Part shown: positions 27,482 to 35,429 of the stretch, piece after piece
Position numbering within the stretch: position 1 is the stretch's first letter
Layout: every line of letters begins with the position of its first letter
From: Nitrospinaceae bacterium
Lineage (GTDB): Bacteria; Nitrospinota; Nitrospinia; Nitrospinales; VA-1
DNA: 46,363 nt
Direction of reading: 5' to 3'
NCBI GenBank assembly: GCA_016763735.1
Contig: JAESTE010000117.1
Coordinates: 1-46,363 of the forward strand
Position numbers and translations under genes: made by a program
The notes under the pieces: generated by a model
The model's input: the letters and a program-made list of their open reading frames with translations, nothing else
What the model was told of the DNA's origin: nothing
Databases searched by the model: none

Positions 27482-28114
27482 TTATGAAAAATACTTCGAC
27501 AACTTTTGCTCTGTGTCGGGGTCAGGGGGGTTGTCCGCAAATTCCGCAAAGAACGCAGCCAGCTCTTCCGCATTGGTTGGGAGAGAGTGAAACCCGTACG
27601 TCTGGGTCTGGCACATACCCAGATTGCAGTCTCCACAGAAGTCCCCCATTTCCAGGAACGCGGCCGCCTCCAACTTGGCGTCGGCTCTGTCTCTGGCCGC
27701 TGGACTGAGATCCAGATCTGGCCACGCGTAGTGGGTGTTATCTTTTGGTCCCTCGAGTGTGAGCGGTTGAACCGGGACAGGACCCGGCCACTTCCAGACG
27801 ATGTGTGCGTCGGCCCAGCGACAGTACACGAGGTGCAGGGTGCGGTGTCGGTCGATCAGACACGCACGTGTCACCCACTCGTGCATTTCCAGCTCCATCT
27901 GGGCAGTTTCGAGGCACTTCTGATTCCTGGCACGGTCGGTGAGTTGATAGTGGTGGTGCATGGTGACGACAGAGCCAGCTGACCATTCGAAGTCCTTCAT
28001 GAAGGAGCTCAGGACGGAGTTTGGCATGCAATCGTGGTAGTTCCCTTGAATCACGATGCGGAGGCAGGTGTCGTTCCGGATCATGTACTCGCACTTCCGC
28101 TCTGGAGTGGACAT
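27482..28114 (-). CDS. Hypothetical protein (210 aa)
   Basis: ATG 28114 (MSTPERK) was chosen. The open frame continues to 28357 but that part overlaps the divergent gene at 28239 and the GTCGAC boxes. It is soluble with several Cys and His residues (MHHHY, CGDCNLGMC), the latter a possible zinc knuckle. The middle is Trp-rich (WADAHIVWKWPG). No family was recognised. It is divergent from the 202-residue gene across 124 bp that hold GTCGAC cluster 5. Confidence 0.62.
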   Translation of the reverse strand: MSTPERKCEYMIRNDTCLRIVIQGNYHDCMPNSVLSSFMKDFEWSAGSVVTMHHHYQLTDRARNQKCLETAQMELEMHEWVTRACLIDRHRTLHLVYCRWADAHIVWKWPGPVPVQPLTLEGPKDNTHYAWPDLDLSPAARDRADAKLEAAAFLEMGDFCGDCNLGMCQTQTYGFHSLPTNAEELAAFFAEFADNPPDPDTEQKLSKYFS

Positions 28115-28211
28115 GTCTGCGCGTACACACCGTACCGTGGTACCTGGATGAGTAGATCGACCACGACCTTTGACTTGATGGTGGGTTGAATTGTGGACAC
28201 ACATGACGCAT

Positions 28212-28227
28212 GTCGACTCGAGTCGAC
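28212..28227. promoter_or_regulatory. GTCGAC cluster 5 (2 copies), bidirectional promoter
   Basis: Copies at 28212 and 28222 sit 10 bp apart in the 124-bp gap between divergent genes (28114 and 28239), only 11 bp before the plus-strand ATG. Confidence 0.6.
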
Positions 28228-28238
28228 AGTCGTGAAAC

Positions 28239-28847
28239 ATGGCGTCGACTTCTTCCTCGTCGGGGGACGTCCAGCCCAGCAACCAGGTGCGGTGCGTGTT
28301 CAGCGTGGAGCTGCCTGCCGGGAACGAAGCCTTGGCCGACTTGCAGAAACACGCCATGTGGCGATACTTCTGCTTGGAAGACCGGCCCGAGGTGCTGGAC
28401 TACTACGTGGGGATTGCCATCAAGTGCATCCGGAAGGAGTACCCGTCTGTGGTGGGCGAGTTTGTGGCCGTCCTCCGCGGCAACGCAGGCGACACGAACG
28501 TGAACCGTAAATTGTATACATTAATGTCAGCCGTGACCTCGACCAATGGGTTCTACAACTACGTGCGTACCTACAGCAGCAACGACTGGGCCCAGACCAG
28601 CGTGGCGTTGAAACTGCTGGAGACATCCTTCAGGCAGTGGTTTGAAGGGCTGGATGTCAACCACCGGGTGGCCCAGACCCCACGCGACGTACACTTCAAA
28701 CACCTGGACGAGTTCGTGCACGACCATCGGGTGAGGGTGATCACGGGGCAGCTGACCGGGCACGTTTGGCAACCTCCGAACAAGAAGGCTGTGGCTGCGG
28801 CCGTGGTCGAGGCGCCTGCTTCCGCTTCCGACTCTGCGTCCCTGTGA
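28239..28847 (+). CDS. Hypothetical protein (202 aa)
   Basis: 202 residues from ATG 28239. A Ser-rich start (MASTSSSSG) leads into a helical domain (DLQKHAMWRYFCLEDRPE, LYTLMSAVTSTNGFYNYV, LKLLETSFRQWFEGL) and ends in an Ala/Ser-rich tail. No known motif was seen. Its 3' end overlaps the 3' end of the convergent 859-residue gene by 107 bp, in regions coding Ala/Pro-rich tails of both proteins. The transcripts would therefore be complementary at their ends. Confidence 0.62.
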   Translation: MASTSSSSGDVQPSNQVRCVFSVELPAGNEALADLQKHAMWRYFCLEDRPEVLDYYVGIAIKCIRKEYPSVVGEFVAVLRGNAGDTNVNRKLYTLMSAVTSTNGFYNYVRTYSSNDWAQTSVALKLLETSFRQWFEGLDVNHRVAQTPRDVHFKHLDEFVHDHRVRVITGQLTGHVWQPPNKKAVAAAVVEAPASASDSASL

Positions 28848-31320
28848 ACGGTTGCACCATCAGTGGAGGGCGGCCCGGCTCGTGACTCCGCACCGTGGGG
28901 TTGTGTACTGCTGGGGTCGAGGCGGCCAAGGGAGCAGGGGTGTGTTCCAGGAACGACCGCAGCACCATCGCGCCTTGTCCTTTCCTCTCGTCTCGAGGCA
29001 GCAACTGGTACACCGCCCGCAGGCTCTGTCTGATCAAGGCAATGGCCGGGTCAGGCATGGCCGGAGACGCCATGAGCATGCGCAGAGCCTTTTTGAATGA
29101 ATTAGACTTGACTCCACGTGTGACTGTGGCCCCGCACGTGTGCAACATAGCCCTGAGCACCACTGTGGTGTAGGCCCGTTCCACCGCCACCGGCCACGAC
29201 ATACCGGGTTCGAACACAGACACCACAGGGGACACCAGCAGGTAGCGACGGATAAAGGACAACGATCCCCTGACCAAGTCCCGTGCACACTTGTCCATGT
29301 ACACCAACAGCGCGTCCCGGGTACGAGCGACCTTCACCCTCTGTCCACGTGGCGCTTCGGCACTCAGGTCGGCACACGAGAGGTACAGCCTGTCGTCAGG
29401 GTCTTCTACCTGCTTCCTGGACCCAGAGGAGGGTCGGGGTGCGTGGTCAGAGAAGCGCTGGATACACCACGTGCGTGCCCCCGCCAACTGGTCTGCCAAC
29501 GACCCCAGGTCTACGGCGTGCAAGGGGAGGGTGTGCACGGGCACCGCACACATAACAGGGACGGAGCGGGCACGGGGCGGAGGAGGGGACACACGAGGAG
29601 GCAGTCTGTACGCGCCCTGGAGCCGTGCGTCCATGGCCTGCCACAGGTGCGCGGCACAGATCGGGTTGCGTACCCAGTCCATGCCCCGTGCCAAGTCTAC
29701 GGCAGGCAGGCTCCCTCCGTCCCACTCTCCTGTGCCGGTGCGCAACTGCTGCGGCCACTCCGGTCCCAAGTACGCCACGATCTGTTGCAGACGGCACCGG
29801 TCTTGGTGCAGCTTGAGACGTGCCGCATTGATGGCCTCTTCCACCCGGATGATCCCCACACGCAGACACGATTCACGGAAGGGCCGTTCCAGTGCCAGCA
29901 CAGACGTCTCGTCCATGACCGGGGGCACAAAGTCAAAGAGCCCGCTGCTGTACCACGCCAACACAGCCATGGGCGGGGCCAAGCAGGCCTGGGAGTTGTA
30001 GAGGTACCAGGAGAAACGCATACGTATCACCGAGATGCGGTGTCGGTAGGCCGGCAACAGGTCGAGCCCCAGCCGCTCGTTGTGGGACTGGGCCATGGTC
30101 GCGGTGGTGACATGACGCGGTTGCTGGTCGCTGTGGATGGCCACCCGCATGTCGTTGCGCATGTCTGAGTTCATCATCCACTGCCACTGCCACGACATGA
30201 CTGCGCGTTCTTGCTTGCGGGACAAGGCGGTGATGTCAATAACCCGGTAGAAGGGGTTGAACCACAGGTGGGCGTAGAACACAGGGATCTCCTGGGTCCT
30301 GCTCTGGGGCCGTCCTCGGTCGGCGTCGGGCACAGGGAACACCACCCCCTTGAGTGCCGTGAGCAGTTGGCGTTCGGTGTAGCGCAGCATGACATGAGGT
30401 CCTTGCCCCACGTTGGTGGACCTGATCCAGCTGTTGTACGACTGAGTCATGTGTTCCTTGTCTGGGTTGCACCGGTGAAACCCACGGGTGGTCAAGCTCA
30501 TGGCGCTGTTGCGTCCCAGTTGCTGCGAGGTGGCGTGTACCGCGGCCGAGTGCCACACCAGGTCTCCTGGGAACCCGTCCATCCCCCCTTCCAGTCGCAC
30601 CGCTTCCTGGGTGCACTTCAAGAAGAGAAACATGAACTTGCTGATGTTGAGTGTGGTGGCCAGGCGGTGGGGGTTGGTGCCGTACTGCGCGAGCAACTGG
30701 TCCAGCGTGAAGTCCATGCCGTCGCTGGTCTTGACCTGGAAATCCGTGAAGGACCGCACGGCAAACAGGTACGGCACCAGGTCGTGACGGTACAGGGCCG
30801 GGTTGTTGTCTGGGGGGATCTGCTGCAGCCAGCGTCCGTTGCTGCGGAGCCACACCCACAACGCCACGATGCAACACAACAGGGTCTGTTCCTTGGGTTG
30901 ACGAGGACGCCCCAGCAACAAGGACAGACGGAAGAATGTCTTGAGGGCATGACGCCACTGTGGCCCCCACCCGGCCTCCATGAACATGTGCATGAGGTCG
31001 GGGCGTGACTTGACCTCTTCGTCGTTCAAGGGCCATTGTTCTTGCTGAACCGCGGAGTAGTGTACCGGTCCGTAGTTGATCAGTTGGTCCGGGAACGCGT
31101 CAAAGACCTGATGGTCTCGCCACTGGCTGGGGGCCATGGGTCTGAACTTCAACTCACGCATCAAGGGACGGCACGACTGGACACAGAACCCGTTCCACTC
31201 GGAGGCATGGGTGCACAACAAGTCCAGTTTGCCGTGCCCATACCGCCAGCACATCTCGTCGTCACGCCGTGGGATGCACAGTGCCGGGCTCGAGGACGAG
31301 GACGAGGAGCTTTGCGCCAT
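28741..31320 (-). CDS. Hypothetical large protein (859 aa)
   Basis: Starts at ATG 31320 with a Ser run (MAQSSSSSSSS). It is Trp- and Arg-rich with helical segments, for example LLCCIVALWVWLRSNGRWLQ and MSWQWQWMMNSDMRNDMR. Pro/Arg linkers occur at about 570-590, and a disordered basic tail (SRKRKQAPRPRP) with an NLS-like end lies at the C-terminus. An N-terminal group of cysteines may bind metal. No family was recognised. Its size is within reach of a portal or major tegument protein, but no signature supports that. It is divergent from the TFIIB-like gene, sharing the long GTCGAC cluster 6. Confidence 0.7.
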   Translation of the reverse strand: MAQSSSSSSSSPALCIPRRDDEMCWRYGHGKLDLLCTHASEWNGFCVQSCRPLMRELKFRPMAPSQWRDHQVFDAFPDQLINYGPVHYSAVQQEQWPLNDEEVKSRPDLMHMFMEAGWGPQWRHALKTFFRLSLLLGRPRQPKEQTLLCCIVALWVWLRSNGRWLQQIPPDNNPALYRHDLVPYLFAVRSFTDFQVKTSDGMDFTLDQLLAQYGTNPHRLATTLNISKFMFLFLKCTQEAVRLEGGMDGFPGDLVWHSAAVHATSQQLGRNSAMSLTTRGFHRCNPDKEHMTQSYNSWIRSTNVGQGPHVMLRYTERQLLTALKGVVFPVPDADRGRPQSRTQEIPVFYAHLWFNPFYRVIDITALSRKQERAVMSWQWQWMMNSDMRNDMRVAIHSDQQPRHVTTATMAQSHNERLGLDLLPAYRHRISVIRMRFSWYLYNSQACLAPPMAVLAWYSSGLFDFVPPVMDETSVLALERPFRESCLRVGIIRVEEAINAARLKLHQDRCRLQQIVAYLGPEWPQQLRTGTGEWDGGSLPAVDLARGMDWVRNPICAAHLWQAMDARLQGAYRLPPRVSPPPPRARSVPVMCAVPVHTLPLHAVDLGSLADQLAGARTWCIQRFSDHAPRPSSGSRKQVEDPDDRLYLSCADLSAEAPRGQRVKVARTRDALLVYMDKCARDLVRGSLSFIRRYLLVSPVVSVFEPGMSWPVAVERAYTTVVLRAMLHTCGATVTRGVKSNSFKKALRMLMASPAMPDPAIALIRQSLRAVYQLLPRDERKGQGAMVLRSFLEHTPAPLAASTPAVHNPTVRSHEPGRPPLMVQPFTGTQSRKRKQAPRPRPQPQPSCSEVAKRARSAAP

Positions 31321-31419
31321 GTGAATGAAGTCAGGTCACTGTAACCACCGGGACACGTCCTGTTGTTCTGCGCAGTCTTCTACACTCAGGTGGGCAAGTG
31401 AACAAATGGCGCAGGGGAG

Positions 31420-31526
31420 GTCGACTATGCCCGTGTCGACTCTGAAAGTCGACTCTGAGAATGTCGACTCTTTGGTAACGGATTCAAAGTCGACATCCGA
31501 GTCGACACCTCCCTCGCTGCGTCGAC
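31420..31526. promoter_or_regulatory. GTCGAC cluster 6 (7 copies), bidirectional promoter
   Basis: The richest cluster: copies start at 31420, 31435, 31448, 31463, 31489, 31501 and 31521. It lies between the 859-residue gene (minus) and the TFIIB-like gene (plus). The plus-strand frame is open through it, but that would encode a repetitive KVDSENVDS-type run, so the start was placed after it at 31538. Confidence 0.7.
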
Positions 31527-31537
31527 GTCATTTGTTC

Positions 31538-33040
31538 ATGGACCAGGCTCGACCACTCAAACGGACCAAAGTGCACACGGAACTGTTCACGTCTGAGTAC
31601 GACGGAGGGGTCATCCAACTGGCCCGGGCCGAGGACGAATGCAGGTCAGGCACGTGTCCTCGGTCCTCGGTCGTGGCCGACTCGGGTACGTACGTGTGCA
31701 CCACGTGTGGACTGGTGAACGGCGTGGAGTACGACTCGTCTGGTGAACGGTTTGCGAAGGAGGGCACCACCAGGGTGTCTACCCACAGTGACCGGGCCAG
31801 GTTGGTGGACCTGTTGGGGTTGTACACTCCTGCACCAGTGGACATGTCGGGTACTCCTGTGCACCAGGCCGGGCGTGACAACGGGGTGGAGCGGTTGTTG
31901 TGCCACTACAATCTGGGGGTGAGGACCATTGAAGCCCAGTGTCGTATGCACCACTTGGCGCCCTTGGTGTGCAAGAAGTCGTTGGAGTTGTGGAAGAAGA
32001 CGTGTGTGCTGCGACGTGACCGTGGATCCTCCCGTGCTCAGGCCTTGACCGAGCTGAAGGCGCGGCACCTGGAGGAGACGGGTGTGTGCGACAACGCGTT
32101 GCACTACGCCAAGGTCCAGGCCCAGGGAGACAAGACGTCTGCCGTGTACCTGGCTGCACTGGACCAGAACACGTCGAGGAAGAAGCGGCACACCTACGAG
32201 ATGAAGCAGACCAAGGGCATGTACGGCGGGTGCCATCGTGAGGTGGAGGACCGTGAAGCCCCCGCAGTGTTGCTCTATGTGTTGCAGACCGAGAGCATGG
32301 CGCATGGTGCGGTTGACTTGGCGGAAACGTGTGACAGTACGGTGATGGAGCTGGAGGGGGCGGTGACTAGGCTGGTGCACAACCTGGACTTGCCGCACGT
32401 GAACCGGTATTGTCAAGTGTTGTGCCATGCCCGACGTCTGGCCCGTTCGTTCAGGGTGGACGACGCCTTCAGTTGGGGACTGGAGGAGTTGGTGCAAGGG
32501 CATGCACGGGCCGTGGGGCAAGGCATCCCTGACCGTCTGAGCAACACCGAGGTGGCCGGGGTGGCTGTGTTCTGGCTCATGTGTCGAGACAGACGGGACT
32601 ACGTGCGTTCGAACGCGGCCCGGCACAGCCCTTCGCCTTCGTGTAGACGGGGCAAGAACGGCCGGATGCCCTTGATTGACTTGAGACAGGGCCAGCACCA
32701 GAAGCCAGTGGTGTCCCGTAAGGTGGTGCGTCCACGGGCCACGTGTGACGTGCTCCAGGGGTTGACACTGGACCAGGTGATTGCGCGTTGCCACACCAAC
32801 ATGGCTCCCGTGACGGTGCAGACGTATACACGGTACCTGCGCGACGAGATGCCCTTGGCAGACCGTCTGGCGTTGTTGGAGTGCGCGCCCCGTCCACTGG
32901 TGCACATGGACCCCTTGACACGTCTCGACCGCAAGGCTCGTGCCCGGGTGACCCAAGAGGTGTTGCCTGTGCCCTGTGCCCCTGCCATCGCACTCGACCC
33001 GTGGCCCACTGACTTTGGCCTGGACTCGGCGGCCATTTGA
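31538..33040 (+). CDS. TFIIB-like transcription factor
   Basis: 500 residues from ATG 31538, just after the GTCGAC boxes. The N-terminal zinc ribbon is clear: C35-x4-C40, then DSGTYVC54-x2-C57-G-L-V, matching the TFIIB/Brf/TFB ribbon (D-x3-G-x2-V-C-x2-C-G-x-V). The remaining 440 residues are helical and could hold the two cyclin-like repeats, around DAFSWGLEELVQGHARAVG and LTLDQVIARCHTNMAPVTVQTYTRYL, but these are very divergent. TFIIB recruits RNA polymerase II to TATA-bound promoters, so the protein would direct transcription of viral genes. It is longer than cellular TFIIB (about 310-350 residues). The ribbon has C-x4-C rather than C-x2-C in its first knuckle. Confidence 0.78.
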   Translation: MDQARPLKRTKVHTELFTSEYDGGVIQLARAEDECRSGTCPRSSVVADSGTYVCTTCGLVNGVEYDSSGERFAKEGTTRVSTHSDRARLVDLLGLYTPAPVDMSGTPVHQAGRDNGVERLLCHYNLGVRTIEAQCRMHHLAPLVCKKSLELWKKTCVLRRDRGSSRAQALTELKARHLEETGVCDNALHYAKVQAQGDKTSAVYLAALDQNTSRKKRHTYEMKQTKGMYGGCHREVEDREAPAVLLYVLQTESMAHGAVDLAETCDSTVMELEGAVTRLVHNLDLPHVNRYCQVLCHARRLARSFRVDDAFSWGLEELVQGHARAVGQGIPDRLSNTEVAGVAVFWLMCRDRRDYVRSNAARHSPSPSCRRGKNGRMPLIDLRQGQHQKPVVSRKVVRPRATCDVLQGLTLDQVIARCHTNMAPVTVQTYTRYLRDEMPLADRLALLECAPRPLVHMDPLTRLDRKARARVTQEVLPVPCAPAIALDPWPTDFGLDSAAI

Positions 33041-33105
33041 AGTCATGTGTTTAATGTGTTCGTCCTCCATTAAAGTGTGCTGTGTCTGGGATACGAGTAG
33101 TCACT

Positions 33106-33762
33106 ATGGAAAGCGAGGACACACGCGTGTTCAATGGCCTGGCCCTGACCTTGTCGGGTCTGGGGCTGATCGGGCTGATCTTGGGGGAGATGATGCAGAG
33201 CCTGGGACTGGCGTGGAGCCCCAACCGTTTCTTCGAGATGAAGCACCAACGTGAAGGCAAGCCCGAGTACATCGCTCGGTCGGCGTGCGAGCAAGGGTTG
33301 TACTACACCCTGACGTTCGGGGCCATCAAGGGCGGGATCGTGGCGGCCATGGTCATGAACCACGAGTTTGAACACCACATGGCGTTCCTCTGGACCTTCC
33401 TCAACATGACATTGATCACTGGTGGACCCGTGGTGATCGCCTTTGCGTGCAGCGACCGCAGCGTCAAGGGTCACTACGTCCTGTCGTACCAAGAGCAGCA
33501 GTGGCTGAGGTGCCGGGCCTTGCCGGGAATCTTCATGCATTTGGTGGGCATGATGAGCCTGGGGATCGAGCTGGCCGTCGCGCACAACTGGCAATGGACC
33601 TGCATACTGTCGTCGTTGTTGGCGGCGATTGGGTTTTATTACTTCGTGCTGTACCGTCTCCGCGTGGACACAGACGGCACCGAGATGTTTGTACACGCCG
33701 TCTTGATCATCTCCTGGACCGTCCTGATTGTGGCCATCACCACGCTGCCCTACAAAGCGTGA
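33106..33762 (+). CDS. Polytopic membrane protein, about six helices
   Basis: 218 residues from ATG 33106; the frame's earlier start is GTG. Hydrophobic helices include LTLSGLGLIGLILGEMM, FGAIKGGIVAAMVMN, LVGMMSLGIELAVA, CILSSLLAAIGFYYFVLY and AVLIISWTVLIVAITTL. It is the same size and helix count as the protein at 6705, but I could not align them with confidence. The last helix has no central lysine, so a rhodopsin is unlikely. It is convergent with the MORN gene, 3 bp apart. Confidence 0.72.
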   Translation: MESEDTRVFNGLALTLSGLGLIGLILGEMMQSLGLAWSPNRFFEMKHQREGKPEYIARSACEQGLYYTLTFGAIKGGIVAAMVMNHEFEHHMAFLWTFLNMTLITGGPVVIAFACSDRSVKGHYVLSYQEQQWLRCRALPGIFMHLVGMMSLGIELAVAHNWQWTCILSSLLAAIGFYYFVLYRLRVDTDGTEMFVHAVLIISWTVLIVAITTLPYKA

Positions 33763-33765
33763 CGG

Positions 33766-34170
33766 TCAAGCGTTGCCCACCTCCCCCCACACTTGTCCGT
33801 CCCAGCAGATCTCCCCAGCTTCCAGATTCATGTTGGCAAGTTCATTGTCGCCGTACCCCTCCCCCGTGAACTCGAATACTTTCCCCTGCCCCACCAGCTG
33901 TCCGTCCGCCCAGTTTCCAAATACAATCTCATTCTTGGAATTGGAGTGTGGCGTGTCCCGACGGTAGACGCCAATGCCGTGAAACTTGCCGTGGGAGAAC
34001 CCTCCCTCGTACTTCATACGGTGTTGTTCAGTGTACAGGATGCCATGCCCATGGTACTTGCCATGTTGTACGTCCCCACGGTACACGATATCCACTGTGT
34101 CCACGAGGGCCACGACCACCTTGGTCTTGGGCACACGACACAGAGTCAACTTGCGGTCCTCGTCTTGCAT
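33766..34170 (-). CDS. MORN-repeat protein
   Basis: 134 residues from ATG 34170. Three MORN units are visible: YRGDVQHGKYHGHG, YEGGFSHGKFHGIG and VFGNWADGQLVGQG, each with the Y-x-G-x2-x2-G-x2-x-G-x-G pattern. A short N-terminal strand region and a Trp-rich end (CWDGQVWGE) flank them. MORN repeats form extended beta sheets that organise membranes or cytoskeletal contacts in protists, and many protist-infecting giant viruses carry them. It probably acts in host cytoplasm near membranes. Confidence 0.8.
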   Translation of the reverse strand: MQDEDRKLTLCRVPKTKVVVALVDTVDIVYRGDVQHGKYHGHGILYTEQHRMKYEGGFSHGKFHGIGVYRRDTPHSNSKNEIVFGNWADGQLVGQGKVFEFTGEGYGDNELANMNLEAGEICWDGQVWGEVGNA

Positions 34171-34269
34171 AATGAGGTGGTTGCCTGACCAAAGTCAGAC
34201 GACCCTCAGCACAGAGGGAAGATCCTCACCACGTCAAGGTCGTTACGGAGTCGTGAATAGTGCACACAA

Positions 34270-35359
34270 ATGAGTAAAGTACCCCCGTTTCACATCAAGT
34301 ATACCACCCGCACCATGCTCGTTCCGGTCCTCGCCTCTCTCGTGGTCGTCATGTCGGCGACCTCGTTGATCTTGGTGTCGTTCGTCATGAACGGGGATCT
34401 GGTGTTTTCCAACCCGCCCCTGTCCATTCACAACCCCACCAGTACATACAAGGCCACAGTAGACAACGACGACTCTGGGTTCGACATCAAGAAAGGCGAC
34501 ACGCTCCTGGCACGGTTCGACCACACGTCAGGGCTGGTACTTCGTGAGCTGGAAAACCTCACCACCAAGACCGGACAGATACGGTTCCATGAGCTGGACC
34601 GGAACGGCGAGCACTTCGTCTCCATCCGCGCACCTGACGCGTTGGCAGCCGATATCACCTACATCCTCCCCGCAGCAGACGGGTCGACGGGGCATGTGAT
34701 CAAGACGGACGGGGTAGGGCTCTTGAGCTTCACCAACATCACGTCAACCATCATCGACTCGGGTGCGGCAGGGAACCGGTTCAGCGACAACTACTTTGAC
34801 GCCGGGACCGCCGGGGCGGTGGCAGTGAAGAGCACAGGCACCCTTGTCATGACCTCGACCGGGAACACGACCATCAACGCTAACGCCGTCATCCTCAAGG
34901 GTCTGACCTACCCCCCTGGCCGACGGGACAGACGGGCAAGTCATCGGCACCAACGGAGGAGGGATACTGAGCTTTATCACCCCCTCTGGCGCTTCCACCT
35001 ACACACTTGCCGCCACTGTGTTGATCGGGTTCGATCCGGCGCAAACTATGACGTGTGAACTCGCCATCATCAACGGAATGGTAACCATGGACTGTGCGGC
35101 CACAACATTGGGGACCATCGTCGGTGGCGGCGTTGCGTACCTCGCCTCGACGGACACGCTTCCAGTCGCCTTCAGGCCTGTTGCATCGGAGGTGTGGATA
35201 CCGTGGTTTACTAAGTTCAACAACAACCCTACAACAGGGTACTTCACGATCCAGACGGACGGCACTATCCGGATCTTCGCTGCACTCAGCCTTTCGTGGA
35301 CAGGGGGGACGACAAACTGTGGGATTCATCATGGCGGGGCGACGTGGAAGGCGCCGTAA
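34270..35359 (+). CDS. Fibre family A, copy 1, with a one-base frameshift
   Basis: Reads from ATG 34270 (MSKVPPF) with a signal-anchor helix (LASLVVVMSATSLILVSFVM) and an ectodomain. The frame breaks in a run of six C at 34911-34916. Removing one C joins GLTYP to LADGTDGQVIGTNGGG, exactly as in its paralogues, and continues to a stop at 35359. Without correction the frame ends in unrelated sequence at 35058. The restored end has the family's head: MVTMDC, AFRP, W, and HHGGATW. An AATAAA signal 29 bp after the restored stop supports the full-length reading. Cause may be a sequencing error in the C run, a recent mutation, or slippage used to switch the head on and off. Corrected length is about 362 residues, the shortest of the family. 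Confidence 0.75.
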
Positions 35360-35387
35360 TGAGCCTTCACAAAGGAGAAGGTGAAAG

Positions 35388-35393
35388 AATAAA
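35388..35393 (+). terminator. AATAAA polyadenylation signal
   Basis: Lies 29 bp after the stop of the frame-corrected fibre gene and 37 bp before the next fibre's ATG. It marks 35359, not 35058, as the true gene end. Confidence 0.55.
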
Positions 35394-35429
35394 GAGAAGT
35401 AATCCAACCTGAGTCTATGCGTCGTCACC

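Noticed and set aside
14587..31320. Portal, triplex or protease assignments for the large unknown proteins
   Set aside because: Expected from the herpes-like capsid lineage and of fitting size, but no diagnostic motif was visible in the 388-, 448-, 859-, 1,000- or 1,329-residue proteins.
31646..33070. 474-residue gene antisense to the TFIIB-like gene
   Set aside because: It is a shadow frame due to high GC at third positions: His/Gln/Val-rich product with no domain, while the sense frame has a zinc ribbon.
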